Origin: Pseudoalteromonas sp. EB27
GTDB lineage: Bacteria; Pseudomonadota; Gammaproteobacteria; Enterobacterales; Alteromonadaceae
Length of the DNA stretch: 64,000 nucleotides
Direction: 5' to 3'
Assembly: GCF_001974875.1 (NCBI RefSeq)
Contig: NZ_MTQD01000001.1
Location: 1 to 64,000, forward strand
The position numbers and the translations under genes were made by a program. The notes under the pieces were generated by a model that was not told the DNA's origin, did not search any database, and saw nothing but the letters and a program-made list of their open reading frames with translations. This document shows positions 26,450-36,352 of this stretch, piece after piece. Within the stretch, counting starts at the first letter, position 1. Each line of letters starts with the position of its first letter.

Positions 26450-27703
26450 TTAAGGTATTAATGTATCAATTTGAAGTTGGTAGTCACTTACACTTTCACG
26501 CTTTAACGACTCTGAATGACCTTCTAGCTCACCAGAACTTGGCATAACAGAGTCATCTATAGAGATACGCGCTGAAATAATAATATTTTCTGCACTAGAC
26601 AAGTTTAGCCCAGCAACCATTGCACTACTATCACTCAACTCAACTGTAATTGGAAATGAATATTTAGCGAGCTTAACAGCAGCTAGCGGCATTGGGGAAC
26701 CACTTGCTGCTTTTGCAAATATAAACAAAATACCGTCTTTTGGCTGTTTATCTATAAGCTCTTTTGCAATGTCGACTGTAACTGCAATAGCACCCGTTGT
26801 ATTAGTAACTGGCATAACAGAGCCTTCCGTTTGCATTTGCTGCTCAATATCACTAATACGCTCGGAAATCATGCTATAACGAGAATCATTTTTTTCCATA
26901 CTGGCAAGTAAAACTTCAAATGCAGCTTTAGCTTGAGGCCAATCTTTACGTTCATAGGCAATAAGTGCTAATAACGAAATTGCATCTAAATTGGTAGGCT
27001 CAACTTTCAGTACTTTTGAGAGCATACCTGCCGCACGAGTCATATTAGCTTCGCTGCCTTCTAGTAATAAAACTTGGCTATAACTAATAAGTACCTGCAT
27101 ATTATCAGGATTCATACGTAGTGCTTTGTCAAATGACTGCTGCGCCATGTCAAATTCATTAAGCGACATAGCAACTCGCCCAAGTAGCATCCAAGCAACT
27201 TCATCATCGCCAGAACGACTAAGCTTAGTACGAAGCGCCAAAGCAAAAGCCTGCAGCTCATTTTGGCTAAGCGGCTCACCTTTTTGCATTACAGCCCGTT
27301 CACCATAATCAGCTAAATTATCCATTGCATCATGCCAAGCCGAAATTTGCTGCTGACTACCCGTTAGACCATAAAAAACGCCTGTTAGAGCAAGAACAAA
27401 AGCACCACCAGTTAAAGCAAAAATACGATTATTACCTTTGCTGTTTAGTGATTTTTCTGGTGATAACTCATTCAATAAGCGACGTTTTAATTCAACAATT
27501 GATTCTGCATGACTTACGCCATCAATACGTTGATTATCTAAATCAGTTTGTAAATCAACTAAACGCTGCTCATAAATGCTAATTAGCTCAGCATTGGCAT
27601 TATGAGTAATTGTTTGAACGCGCTCTTTTTTTAAAAAAGGCAACATCACAAATCCAAGAGCAACCAGTGTGAGTAAAGCAAAACACGCCCACATTAATAT
27701 CAT
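26450..27703 (-). CDS. ccmI: Cytochrome c maturation protein CcmI (CycH-like)
   Basis: A 417-residue inner-membrane protein with two N-terminal membrane helices (about 3-22 and 94-112) and a periplasmic TPR region (about 150-280: AWMLLGRVAMSLNEFDMAQQSFDKAL and following repeats). CcmI holds apocytochrome c for haem ligation by CcmFH. The C-terminal domain (300-417) corresponds to the CycH tail. It abuts ccmH with no gap. Confidence 0.9.
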   Translation of the reverse strand: MILMWACFALLTLVALGFVMLPFLKKERVQTITHNANAELISIYEQRLVDLQTDLDNQRIDGVSHAESIVELKRRLLNELSPEKSLNSKGNNRIFALTGGAFVLALTGVFYGLTGSQQQISAWHDAMDNLADYGERAVMQKGEPLSQNELQAFALALRTKLSRSGDDEVAWMLLGRVAMSLNEFDMAQQSFDKALRMNPDNMQVLISYSQVLLLEGSEANMTRAAGMLSKVLKVEPTNLDAISLLALIAYERKDWPQAKAAFEVLLASMEKNDSRYSMISERISDIEQQMQTEGSVMPVTNTTGAIAVTVDIAKELIDKQPKDGILFIFAKAASGSPMPLAAVKLAKYSFPITVELSDSSAMVAGLNLSSAENIIISARISIDDSVMPSSGELEGHSESLKRESVSDYQLQIDTLIP

Positions 27704-28165
27704 TTAACTTTGCTCCTGACGTTTATTTTGTTCAATTAGCTTAGCTAACAGCATTTCGTCGTCGCTGCTCCACGTTTGTTTTACTGATGCTTTTCGCTGG
27801 CGAATAACAATAAAACCAAAGCCGACTATTACAATTAATACAGGTAATACCCAAAGTACTAAAGTAGCGGGTGTAACGGGTGGGTCGTAATGAACAAAAT
27901 AACCAAAGCGGTCTATCATGTAATCAATCACTTCGTCTTTGCTCTTACCTTCTTTCACCAATACGAGTACTTTATCGCGTAAATCTTTAGCAACAACGGC
28001 GTCTGAATCAGCAATATTCTGATTTTGACATTTAGGGCAACGTAGCTCTTTAGTTAGCTCTTCAAATAGTATTGCTTGTTTATTGTTATCAAATTGATAG
28101 CGATCTTGCTCTGCAAACGCACCCATGCTCACAAAAAGACTAAGTGTAAGTAGAAACCACTTCAT
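27704..28165 (-). CDS. ccmH: Cytochrome c maturation thiol oxidoreductase CcmH
   Basis: A 153-residue protein with a cleavable signal peptide (1-18), the redox motif LRCPKCQNQNIADS (Cys43, Cys46) and one membrane helix near 100-120. It reduces the apocytochrome haem-binding motif. This is the short form, CcmH and CcmI being separate genes. It overlaps ccmG by one base. Confidence 0.93.
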   Translation of the reverse strand: MKWFLLTLSLFVSMGAFAEQDRYQFDNNKQAILFEELTKELRCPKCQNQNIADSDAVVAKDLRDKVLVLVKEGKSKDEVIDYMIDRFGYFVHYDPPVTPATLVLWVLPVLIVIVGFGFIVIRQRKASVKQTWSSDDEMLLAKLIEQNKRQEQS

Positions 28166-28734
28166 TATTTAAGCTCCTGCATAATTGGCGCAAATTTAGC
28201 TCGCCATACTCGCGGGTTTATATCACCTGTATGGTGCAGTAAAATAGTGCCGTTTTTATCAACTAAAAATGTCTCAGGCGCACCCGAGACACCTAAATCC
28301 AACGACAAAGTACGGTGTAAGTCTAAAATATTAAATTGATATGGGTCGCCCGCACGTTGTAGCATATCAGTCACCTCTGTACGAAGTGATTGCATATTAA
28401 ATGGGCCATCAAAGTCAGCGTCGTAACCTTGTACGTAATAAAGCCCAATAATTTTAACGCCTTGCTCACGTAATTTAGTTAAATAGCCAAGTTCAACTAA
28501 ACATGTCGGGCACCAAGTACCCCACACGTTTAATAAGTAAACTTCGCCTTTTAACGACTCGTTAGTCCACTCTTTATTGTCTTGCATCAAATCTGGTAAA
28601 TTAAATGCGGGCATTTCTTGGCCTAACCGCCCCGTTTGAATTTCACGAGGGTTAGCAAAAAGTCCTTGGTATAAAAACACACAAACAAATGCAAATACTA
28701 AAAGCGGCGCGAGTGCTAAAATTTTACGGTTCAT
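28165..28734 (-). CDS. ccmG: Thiol:disulfide interchange protein CcmG (DsbE)
   Basis: A 189-residue periplasmic thioredoxin-fold protein anchored by an N-terminal helix (about 5-23). Its active site is WGTWCPTC (Cys75, Cys78), with the cis-proline loop GAPETFLV. It supplies reducing equivalents to CcmH. The start overlaps the end of ccmF by four bases. Confidence 0.94.
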   Translation of the reverse strand: MNRKILALAPLLVFAFVCVFLYQGLFANPREIQTGRLGQEMPAFNLPDLMQDNKEWTNESLKGEVYLLNVWGTWCPTCLVELGYLTKLREQGVKIIGLYYVQGYDADFDGPFNMQSLRTEVTDMLQRAGDPYQFNILDLHRTLSLDLGVSGAPETFLVDKNGTILLHHTGDINPRVWRAKFAPIMQELK

Positions 28735-30701
28735 AAAACACTCTCCGGTGCATCTTTACGGGCTGTTTTAGCTGATGTACGGTAGCGTTTATCAAACAAA
28801 ATCATGAAACCTGCAAATGACATAAGCACACCACCAATCCATATCCAGCGTACAAATGGTTTATGATAAATGCGAAGTGACCATGCATCACCACTTAACT
28901 GCTCACCTAACGCTAAATATAAATCACGTTTAAAACCGGCATCTATTGCTGCCTCAGTCATAAACTGCATACCTATATCATATTTACGTTTTTCAGCATG
29001 TAAGCGTGTTACCAGCTCATCGTTTTTAAGCACCGATACAACGCCCGCATGGCCGCTGTAGTTTGGTCCGCGAATAGTTTTAACACCATCAAAGCGATAT
29101 TCATACTCATTAAGCTGTGCGGTTTCACCCGGTTTCATCGATACGTCACGCTCTACTGAATAAGCAGAGGTCAGTGTTACGCCCGCAATAATAAATGCAA
29201 TACCAATATGCCCAAGCACCATCGCCCAGTAACTGACAGTAAAGCGTTTTAAACCTTCTTTTAATGTGCCGTGCACTGCGGCTTTGGTGTAAATATCAAT
29301 CCCTGTTGATATTGCAATCCACACTGCAAGCGTTGTCGCTAATAATGTAAGAGGCTTTACTAAATCGTAACTTGAGAACAACCAAGCGCAGGTAATCACG
29401 ACACTTGCTAATACACCCATTAATATTTTGTTTTGTAAGAAAGCCCATTTATTTTGCTTCCAACGTAAAAGTGGTCCTATTCCCATCAAAATAGCAAAAG
29501 GAACCAAAATTATTGCAAACATCTTATTAAAAAACGGTTCACCAATAGAAATACTACCCAGCCCCATTTCTTTATGAACCATTGGCAATAAAGTGCCTAA
29601 CATAACAATTAATGTAGCAACGACTAAAAATATATTATTGAGCCATAACGCAACTTCGCGTGATACGAGCTTATATCGACCTTCACTGTGAACTTGCGAC
29701 ACACGCATTGCATATAATGCCAAGCCTCCACCTACAACTACGCCTAAAAAGGCGAGTATAAATAAGCCTCTATCTGGGTCAGTCGCAAAAGCATGTACCG
29801 ATACAATAATACCCGAACGTACAATAAACGTACCCAGCAAGCTTAAAGAGAATGCTGCAATCGCGAGTAACACTGTCCATGATTTAAATATACCGCGCTT
29901 TTCTGTCACACTTAATGAATGCAGTAATGCAGTTGCAACAAGCCAAGGCATAAGCGCTGCATTCTCTACAGGATCCCAAAACCACCAGCCGCCCCAGCCT
30001 AGTTCTGAATACGCCCACCAGCTACCAATAGTAAGACCTAAACCTAAGAACCCCCATGCTGTCATCGTCCACGGGCGTGACCATTTAGCCCATGTATTAT
30101 CAAGTTTACCGGTTAATAATGCAGCTATAGCAAAAGAGAAAGCAACCGAAAGCCCTACATAACCCATGTACAGTAATGGTGGATGAATAATCATTCCTGG
30201 ATCTTGAAGCAGCGGATTCAAATCTCGCCCTTCTACCGGAAAATAAGGAAGTAGACGCTCAAATGGGCTTGAAAGCAGCAAGGTGTACATCATAAAACCT
30301 ACACCTAAAAATCCAAGCACACCCAGTACGCGAGCACGTAGTACCCAAGGTAATGATTTAGAACGCGCTGCAACCGCAGCAGTCCAACCCGCCTGCATAA
30401 CTAGCCATAATAAAATAGCACCTTCATGACCGCCCCACGTAGAGGTGATTTTATAGTACCAAGGCAGCGTACTACTTGAATGATACGCTACGTAAGATAC
30501 GGTAAAGTCGTCAGTTAAACTCGCATAAATAAGGGCAGCAAAAGAGATTAGTACAAAGGCAAACTGTCCTATTGCTAAAGATGGAGCCGCACGCATTAAT
30601 CGAAGATTACCGGTATGCGCGCCCCAAAGAGGAAAAATACACAGTAAAACGCTTAGCACCATGGCAAGCGTTAAAGAAAAATAACCAATTTCTGGGATCA
30701 T
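28731..30701 (-). CDS. ccmF: Haem lyase subunit CcmF
   Basis: A 656-residue polytopic membrane protein with about 15 helices and the WWD haem-handling motif GWGGWWFWDPVENAALMPWL. It attaches haem to apocytochrome c with CcmH and CcmI. It starts two bases after ccmE. Confidence 0.96.
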   Translation of the reverse strand: MIPEIGYFSLTLAMVLSVLLCIFPLWGAHTGNLRLMRAAPSLAIGQFAFVLISFAALIYASLTDDFTVSYVAYHSSSTLPWYYKITSTWGGHEGAILLWLVMQAGWTAAVAARSKSLPWVLRARVLGVLGFLGVGFMMYTLLLSSPFERLLPYFPVEGRDLNPLLQDPGMIIHPPLLYMGYVGLSVAFSFAIAALLTGKLDNTWAKWSRPWTMTAWGFLGLGLTIGSWWAYSELGWGGWWFWDPVENAALMPWLVATALLHSLSVTEKRGIFKSWTVLLAIAAFSLSLLGTFIVRSGIIVSVHAFATDPDRGLFILAFLGVVVGGGLALYAMRVSQVHSEGRYKLVSREVALWLNNIFLVVATLIVMLGTLLPMVHKEMGLGSISIGEPFFNKMFAIILVPFAILMGIGPLLRWKQNKWAFLQNKILMGVLASVVITCAWLFSSYDLVKPLTLLATTLAVWIAISTGIDIYTKAAVHGTLKEGLKRFTVSYWAMVLGHIGIAFIIAGVTLTSAYSVERDVSMKPGETAQLNEYEYRFDGVKTIRGPNYSGHAGVVSVLKNDELVTRLHAEKRKYDIGMQFMTEAAIDAGFKRDLYLALGEQLSGDAWSLRIYHKPFVRWIWIGGVLMSFAGFMILFDKRYRTSAKTARKDAPESVL

Positions 30702-30703
30702 AG

Positions 30704-31183
30704 CTAATTACCACTATCTAAGTTGTATTTTGGTTTTTCGTGTTTAATACCTTTAACTGCCTCTGCAACTTCTGCTGGCATGTATTCTTCGTCATGCTTT
30801 GCAAGTACTTCAAATGCTTCAATAACATTAGGTTCTATTAATACACCTTGCGCTACAATGCCTTGCCCCTCACGAAACAAGTCTGGCAATATGCCTTGAT
30901 AACGCACGGTAACTAATGGACCTGTATCAATTAACTTAAAGCTTACTTGCAAGCTTTGTTCATTTCGCTCAACTGTACCAGGTACAACCATACCGCCAAT
31001 ACGTAACTTTTGGCCTATGTGTGGTTTTTCTTTGTTAGGACCTTTACCATCAATAAGCTCGCTTGGCGTATAAAATAAGTTTATATTTTCTTGAAGTGCA
31101 TAAAGCACTAAACCAATCGATCCACCAATACCAAACAGTACGGCAATAATTACCAATAGGCGCTTTTTACGTCTTGGATTCAT
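30704..31183 (-). CDS. ccmE: Haem chaperone CcmE
   Basis: A 159-residue protein with an N-terminal membrane anchor (about 10-29) and an OB-fold periplasmic domain. His130 in [10 protein letters not shown] is the covalent haem-binding residue, with Tyr134 following, at the same numbering as in E. coli. It overlaps ccmD by four bases. Confidence 0.96.
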   Translation of the reverse strand: MNPRRKKRLLVIIAVLFGIGGSIGLVLYALQENINLFYTPSELIDGKGPNKEKPHIGQKLRIGGMVVPGTVERNEQSLQVSFKLIDTGPLVTVRYQGILPDLFREGQGIVAQGVLIEPNVIEAFEVLAKHDEEYMPAEVAEAVKGIKHEKPKYNLDSGN

Positions 31184-31383
31184 GATACTTGTTCCTGTTT
31201 AGCTTTTTTAATTCGCGCTTCACGTACTATTTGTTGCTCTACTGAAGCCATAATACGTTTAGTATCTCTCAAAGAGTTCACTAAAATACCAAGTAAAATA
31301 AGTGCGCATGTACCAAAAGAAAGCCATACATAAAACCCATAGCCTCCCATTGCAATAAAATCAGAAAAAGAGTCAAACTGCAT
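31180..31383 (-). CDS. ccmD: Haem exporter accessory protein CcmD
   Basis: A 67-residue membrane protein with one helix ([23 protein letters not shown]) and a basic cytoplasmic tail. CcmD helps release holo-CcmE from the CcmABC complex. It is identified by size, topology and place between ccmC and ccmE. Confidence 0.92.
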   Translation of the reverse strand: MQFDSFSDFIAMGGYGFYVWLSFGTCALILLGILVNSLRDTKRIMASVEQQIVREARIKKAKQEQVS

Positions 31384-31385
31384 AA

Positions 31386-32123
31386 TTACCTCTTATTTAA
31401 CAACGAGCGCACCCACGGTCGGTGCTTTTCGCGTTGCAAAATTTCATTTTTAAGACGAATCAAAGTCACTGTGCCTACAAAAGCAGCAAAGGCTAAAATA
31501 TTAACCATAAGAGGCCAAAACATACTTGGGTCTATTGCTTTGGTGTCTAGTTTTGTAATGCTTGCACCTTGGTGTAACGTATTCCACCACTCAACAGAGT
31601 AATGAATAATAGGTAAATTAATTACGCCAACAATCGCCAAAATAGAAGCCGCACGCCCTGCTGACTTTTTATCTTCAAACGCATGGTAAAGCGAAAGCAC
31701 CCCAAGATATAAAAATAATAAAATAAGTTCAGACGTTAAACGTGCATCCCACACCCACCAAGCACCCCACATAGGTTTACCCCATGCAGCGCCAGTAATA
31801 AGCGCAATAGCAGTAATGCATGCACCAACAGGGGCTATAGCAATAACAGCAAGTTCAGCATTTCGTAGTTGCCATACAAGTGCAACAATGGCGGCAATTG
31901 CCATTGAGGAGTAAGCGCCCATAGATAAAATGGCAGAAGGAACATGAATAAAAATGATACGGTAGCTGTCTTTTTGTTGGTAATCGGCAGGTGCAAAACC
32001 AAGCCCCCATACCCATCCAACAATCATACTAACCACGGTAACTACGGCAAAATAAGGCAGTAACGTATTGCATAACTGATATGCACGCTCTGCTTTAGCA
32101 TAGGGATGTAACCACTTCCACAT
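31386..32123 (-). CDS. ccmC: Haem-handling protein CcmC
   Basis: A 245-residue protein with six membrane helices and the WWD motif PMWGAWWVWDARLTSELIL. It loads haem onto CcmE. It shares one base with ccmB. Confidence 0.95.
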   Translation of the reverse strand: MWKWLHPYAKAERAYQLCNTLLPYFAVVTVVSMIVGWVWGLGFAPADYQQKDSYRIIFIHVPSAILSMGAYSSMAIAAIVALVWQLRNAELAVIAIAPVGACITAIALITGAAWGKPMWGAWWVWDARLTSELILLFLYLGVLSLYHAFEDKKSAGRAASILAIVGVINLPIIHYSVEWWNTLHQGASITKLDTKAIDPSMFWPLMVNILAFAAFVGTVTLIRLKNEILQREKHRPWVRSLLNKR

Positions 32124-32809
32124 TAACTTACACTCACTTTTAAAGCTGACGATATGGCAATTGGTGCACTAATAATAGCAATAAGCAACATTGCACCAAG
32201 GATGGCAAGCTGCCCACTATAATCCAGCGACATTGTGCTGGTATCGATAGCTGACGTTGCAAAAATCAAAACAGGAATATACAAAGGCAGTACGAGTAAA
32301 CTCATCAAAATACCCCCTTTTTGTAGCCCCACAGTAAGCCCAGCGCCAATTGCGCCAATAAAGCTCAATAGTGGTGTGCCTAATAATAATGTTAAAACGG
32401 TCGCAGTTAGCGCCGTACTTTCTAGGTTTAATAGCAATGCAAACAGCGGCGTCATTAATACAAGCGGAAGGCCTGTTACTACCCAATGTGCAGTAACCTT
32501 TGCGAGTACGGTTAACGATAACGGATAAGACGATGCAATTAACTGCTCCAATGAGCCATCATTAAAATCATCTCTAAACAGCTTATCCAATCCCAACATG
32601 GTAGAAAGTAATGCGGCGACCCAAATAATACCTGGCGCCATTCTTGCCAATAGACCGGGCTCAGGCCCTATTGCTAACGGGAATAATGAAATTACAATTA
32701 AGAAAAACAAAATAGGATTTACAATTTCGGCGCGCTGGCGAAACGCAAGTTTTACATCTTTGGTAAATACCGCACTAAATAGCAACCAATAAGAATGTTG
32801 ACGAGTCAT
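32123..32809 (-). CDS. ccmB: Haem exporter permease CcmB
   Basis: A 228-residue permease with six hydrophobic helices and an N-terminal cytoplasmic segment FTKDVKLAFRQRAEIVNPILFF, the usual CcmB start. It is the membrane part of the CcmAB ATPase complex. It shares one base with ccmA. Confidence 0.95.
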   Translation of the reverse strand: MTRQHSYWLLFSAVFTKDVKLAFRQRAEIVNPILFFLIVISLFPLAIGPEPGLLARMAPGIIWVAALLSTMLGLDKLFRDDFNDGSLEQLIASSYPLSLTVLAKVTAHWVVTGLPLVLMTPLFALLLNLESTALTATVLTLLLGTPLLSFIGAIGAGLTVGLQKGGILMSLLVLPLYIPVLIFATSAIDTSTMSLDYSGQLAILGAMLLIAIISAPIAISSALKVSVS

Positions 32810-33450
32810 TAGTGGCGATACTCCAATGTAACCGTTTGCAAGTTACTAAAATGGGTCGTTAAATCTTGGTGGGTCGTTAATAAAATAGCACCACCGCTTT
32901 GTAAGTGTTCAGTAAATCGCTGCTGTAAAAAAGCAACGCCGCTTTTATCAAGCGCGGTAAATGGCTCATCAAGTACCCATAACTTAGCATCACTTAACCA
33001 AAGCCTTACCAAAGCTACACGTCGTTGTTGCCCAGCAGATAGCATCCTAACCGGTACATCTTCAAGCCCAACAAGGCCTAGTTGCGCTAGAATGGCATAT
33101 AGGTCAGGCTCGTTTATGTAGCCATTAATTTGTAACCAATGGCGAACATTTTCAACTGCACTAAGCTGAGTATTTACACCTGTTTTATGGCCTATAAAGA
33201 GTAGTTCTCTGGCATACTCTTCGTAGTACTTAGATATGGGCTGTTCTTGAAATAAAACAGCCCCTTCATCAGGCACAGAGAAGCCTGCGATAATACGCAA
33301 TAGCGATGTTTTACCAGCCCCATTAGGACCCGCTAATTGCATGATTTGACCGCTATTAAGGCTAAAATTAAGATCCGCAAACAAACAACGATCTTGCTTG
33401 ATGCAGGTGACGGACTTAATGTGTAACAAGATGACGATTCTCTCTGCCAA
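32809..33450 (-). CDS. ccmA: Haem exporter ATP-binding protein CcmA
   Basis: A 213-residue ABC ATPase with Walker A GPNGAGKTS, signature LSAGQQRRVAL and Walker B KLWVLDEP. It is the first gene of the ccm operon, so the operon promoter lies in the 92-base gap to the divergent FliK-like gene. A slightly later start is possible, since MAERIVILLHIKSVTCIKQ is a little longer than the usual N-terminus. Confidence 0.95.
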   Translation of the reverse strand: MAERIVILLHIKSVTCIKQDRCLFADLNFSLNSGQIMQLAGPNGAGKTSLLRIIAGFSVPDEGAVLFQEQPISKYYEEYARELLFIGHKTGVNTQLSAVENVRHWLQINGYINEPDLYAILAQLGLVGLEDVPVRMLSAGQQRRVALVRLWLSDAKLWVLDEPFTALDKSGVAFLQQRFTEHLQSGGAILLTTHQDLTTHFSNLQTVTLEYRH

Positions 33451-33542
33451 AAATTAGGCGTTAGTCTACCATAATGATAGGGTAATACGAATATTGCTTT
33501 AAAATCGATTCACTTAAAATAGAGAAAACTTGATTTAAAATA

Positions 33543-35996
33543 ATGAATACGCCAACGCAAATAACATTATCTAATTCATTGGTTATCAATCAGTCAACGA
33601 CTCCCCAGCCCAATGAGTTATCACAATTACCTAATGAGGTACTTGCGGCTAAAAACATTCAATTTTCGAAAGACTCGATTACGCTTGATGTATTGATTGA
33701 TAAGCATTGGCAAACATTAAGACTTGGCACTGCAAGCACACCTCAAAATTTACAAAAAATAGTCAGTGCTAACATACAGCTCAGCCCCGATGGCAAACAG
33801 CTCAACATCACGCCAAACACTACTACCTTGACTTTAAATCAACCAGTACAATTACAGCGTTTATTAAATTATGTAAGCACGGGCACTGAGGTACAAAGCA
33901 AACCACTGGATGTACAAGTCGTTGTATCCCCTGCTCCCAAATTAGTAATTGATAAGCTCAACGCCAGTATTGCCATAAATAAAGACGTAGCGCAGTTACT
34001 TTTAACCGAGCAGCCTTTAAAAGTAGTTGTTAGCACCACTAATAAAGGCACACAGCTTAATGTTATTAATCGCTTTGCTGATACAGTTCATACGCAACCA
34101 CTTAGCCAAACTAAACTTACTAAATTACTCGTGGCTTTATTACCTAGTGCGCAACTGAAAGCAACGCCTAAGGTCGCTATTTTAACTCATCCTCAAAAGC
34201 CAGGTTCGTTTACAACGCCTATTACTAATCAACAAGTTAGTGAACTACCCAACACGCCTATTAAAGTAAATTTAATAAATCAGGCAGATAAATTACTTAT
34301 TCAAACCGATGCTAACAATATAAAAGTGACGCTTAATAACTCATTTTCTAAACCATTTAACGAGTTACTTATAGCGCAAAAAAGCAACGCACCGGCAGTG
34401 CCATCGTCTGTTTCTAATGTAAAAGTAAACCCATTATTGACCCCAGATAGTCCAATAAAATCGTGGCTACAAAATAGCTTTAGTGATTTAAAAACGCGAA
34501 TTAATGATGCGGTTAAATACTTTGAAAATAAGCCCTTTGCAGCAGCAAATAAACCTGAGCTAACACCACCATCTGTATTGTCTGCAATACAAAGGCCAGG
34601 CTTAATTGTACAAGTAACAGAATCACCGCTAACTAGAGTTAACATTACCCAACATGTAAGTACTGCGTTGAATAGCAATACGAGTAATATTTTACCAGAG
34701 CACTTTTCAAGACTCCCACCACTTGTACAATTAACTCAGCAAATAAAAGGAAGTGTTAGTGTTTGGCAATCACCTTCAAACACAGCAACAACCAACACGC
34801 CAATAACAAATAATATTACGCAAAGTGAAGTGGCGAGCGCTAAGCCAAGTAATCCAAACGCGAGTCAATTGAGTACTCTGAGTATTAGTACCAACAGTAA
34901 AGTTGATACGTTAATTAAGCCTACAAGTGAAATTGTTACTAAAGGGCAAACAACTTCTTCAGTGCAACAAGTAATAAATGGCAACAATCAAAACAGTGTA
35001 AACTCTGCCGCTATTAAAAACACGATCCCATTAGCAGAGCCGTTATCTAATATTGCCTCTCGTAGTCAAATGCTACAACCAATAGAAGCAAAGCTATTAA
35101 GCACATTATTAAAGCTTCCTGATACCACAATCCCTACGGATAGAGTGGCTGGTAACAAACAGCTTTTAAGTAGTCAAATTACTGACATTACAAATAGAAT
35201 AACAAAAGATACGCCCGATTTAACTCGCTTAATTAACCAAGCATTTAATCGCATGGTCTCAAGTAATAATATTAACCCTGCGACCATACAGCGTGAAGTA
35301 TTAGCCACCTTACAACCATCTCAATTAACGGGTGATATACTACAAAGTAGCTTCACTAAAGGACTTGAACAAGTTGCAGTGAGTATTTTAGCAGCCCCTA
35401 TAATTAGCCAATCAGTAACACCAATAAGCTTTAATAACCAAACTGGCTTAGATGCACTTTTACAAGTTCTCATACCTACTTTTAAGACCGGTAACGCGGG
35501 AGCAAAAATACTTGAGCAACTGCAGCAAGCTCAAGTTCAAGCATTAGCTAGCGAAATCGTACAAGTTAAAAACACACTTACCCAAGTAAGTGTTTCAACA
35601 CCAAATCAGCAACCTGACACAAACCCGCTTGCACAGTTTTTATTACCAATGAAATTGCCGCCGGAGACCGCCCAAACAGAAATAACACTGGGGCAATATA
35701 AAAAGCAAAGCGCAGATAAATTAGAAGATAAAAATGTATGGTTTGTCAGGTTAAACTTTGATTATGCACAGATTGGGCAGTTACAAATTACCGCTGAGTT
35801 AATGGATAAAGCGCTTGATTGCCAGCTATTAGCCTCGAGCCAAGAAATAAGCGCAATTGCTCACCCTCACTTAGATAATTTAAGATCCAAACTAGCTAAA
35901 CATGGTTTACAAGTTGGAGAGCTCAACTTAAAGCGAGGCGATGCAAATAATCAGGCATTTTATAAATCTCATGCAATTATTAATATTAAGGTTTAG
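33543..35996 (+). CDS. Second FliK-like hook-length-control-type protein
   Basis: An 817-residue protein with a long Thr/Asn/Gln/Ser-rich low-complexity N-terminal and central region (1-700) and a compact C-terminal domain (about 720-817) of the Flg_hook type. VWFVRLNFDYAQIGQLQITAEL and CQLLASSQEISAI correspond to the LxPxxLGxVxV region of FliK. The true fliK is in the main cluster at 55996-58092, so this is a paralogue. It lies 2 bases before a gene resembling the FlhB cytoplasmic domain, a pairing that echoes the FliK-FlhB substrate switch. Role unproven. Confidence 0.75.
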   Translation: MNTPTQITLSNSLVINQSTTPQPNELSQLPNEVLAAKNIQFSKDSITLDVLIDKHWQTLRLGTASTPQNLQKIVSANIQLSPDGKQLNITPNTTTLTLNQPVQLQRLLNYVSTGTEVQSKPLDVQVVVSPAPKLVIDKLNASIAINKDVAQLLLTEQPLKVVVSTTNKGTQLNVINRFADTVHTQPLSQTKLTKLLVALLPSAQLKATPKVAILTHPQKPGSFTTPITNQQVSELPNTPIKVNLINQADKLLIQTDANNIKVTLNNSFSKPFNELLIAQKSNAPAVPSSVSNVKVNPLLTPDSPIKSWLQNSFSDLKTRINDAVKYFENKPFAAANKPELTPPSVLSAIQRPGLIVQVTESPLTRVNITQHVSTALNSNTSNILPEHFSRLPPLVQLTQQIKGSVSVWQSPSNTATTNTPITNNITQSEVASAKPSNPNASQLSTLSISTNSKVDTLIKPTSEIVTKGQTTSSVQQVINGNNQNSVNSAAIKNTIPLAEPLSNIASRSQMLQPIEAKLLSTLLKLPDTTIPTDRVAGNKQLLSSQITDITNRITKDTPDLTRLINQAFNRMVSSNNINPATIQREVLATLQPSQLTGDILQSSFTKGLEQVAVSILAAPIISQSVTPISFNNQTGLDALLQVLIPTFKTGNAGAKILEQLQQAQVQALASEIVQVKNTLTQVSVSTPNQQPDTNPLAQFLLPMKLPPETAQTEITLGQYKKQSADKLEDKNVWFVRLNFDYAQIGQLQITAELMDKALDCQLLASSQEISAIAHPHLDNLRSKLAKHGLQVGELNLKRGDANNQAFYKSHAIINIKV

Positions 35997-35998
35997 CT

Positions 35999-36307
35999 AT
36001 GAGTGATACACCTATTAATAAGTCAGCCATTGGGCTTTTATATGAAGCTGGCAATACACCCACTGTAAGTGTAAAAGGGTTTGGCGAATTAGCTGACGAA
36101 ATAATTGCGGCGGCAAAACTCAAAGGAATTATGATTCACGAAGATGCTGAGCTTGCTAAAACGTTGTCTCATTTGAGCTTAGGGGAGGAAATTCCTAAAG
36201 AACTTTATTATGTAATTGCAGAACTCATTGCGTTTTCATATGTATTAAGAGGTCAGTTTCCGCCAGGCTGGCAAGACTTTCAAGGTAAGTTAAATATTAA
36301 AGCATGA
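35999..36307 (+). CDS. Free-standing FlhB C-terminal-like protein
   Basis: A 102-residue protein homologous to the part of FlhB that follows its self-cleavage site: SAIGLLYE..TPTVSVKG, IMIHEDAELAKTLSHLSLGEEIPKELY and IAELIAFSYVLRG. It lacks membrane segments and the NPTH cleavage motif. Such FlhB-like (FlhX/YlqH-type) proteins can substitute for or compete with the FlhB C-terminal domain. It is cotranscribed with the FliK-like gene upstream and followed by a terminator. Confidence 0.88.
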   Translation: MSDTPINKSAIGLLYEAGNTPTVSVKGFGELADEIIAAAKLKGIMIHEDAELAKTLSHLSLGEEIPKELYYVIAELIAFSYVLRGQFPPGWQDFQGKLNIKA

Positions 36308-36331
36308 GCTTATTTATGCACTTGTAAACAC

Positions 36332-36352
36332 AAAGGCGCTAAGCGCCTTTTT
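36332..36352 (+). terminator. Rho-independent terminator
   Basis: AAAGGCGC and GCGCCTTT flank a TAA loop and the T-run continues. It ends the FliK-like/FlhB-like transcript and overlaps the last codons of the convergent DUF2802 gene. Confidence 0.88.
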
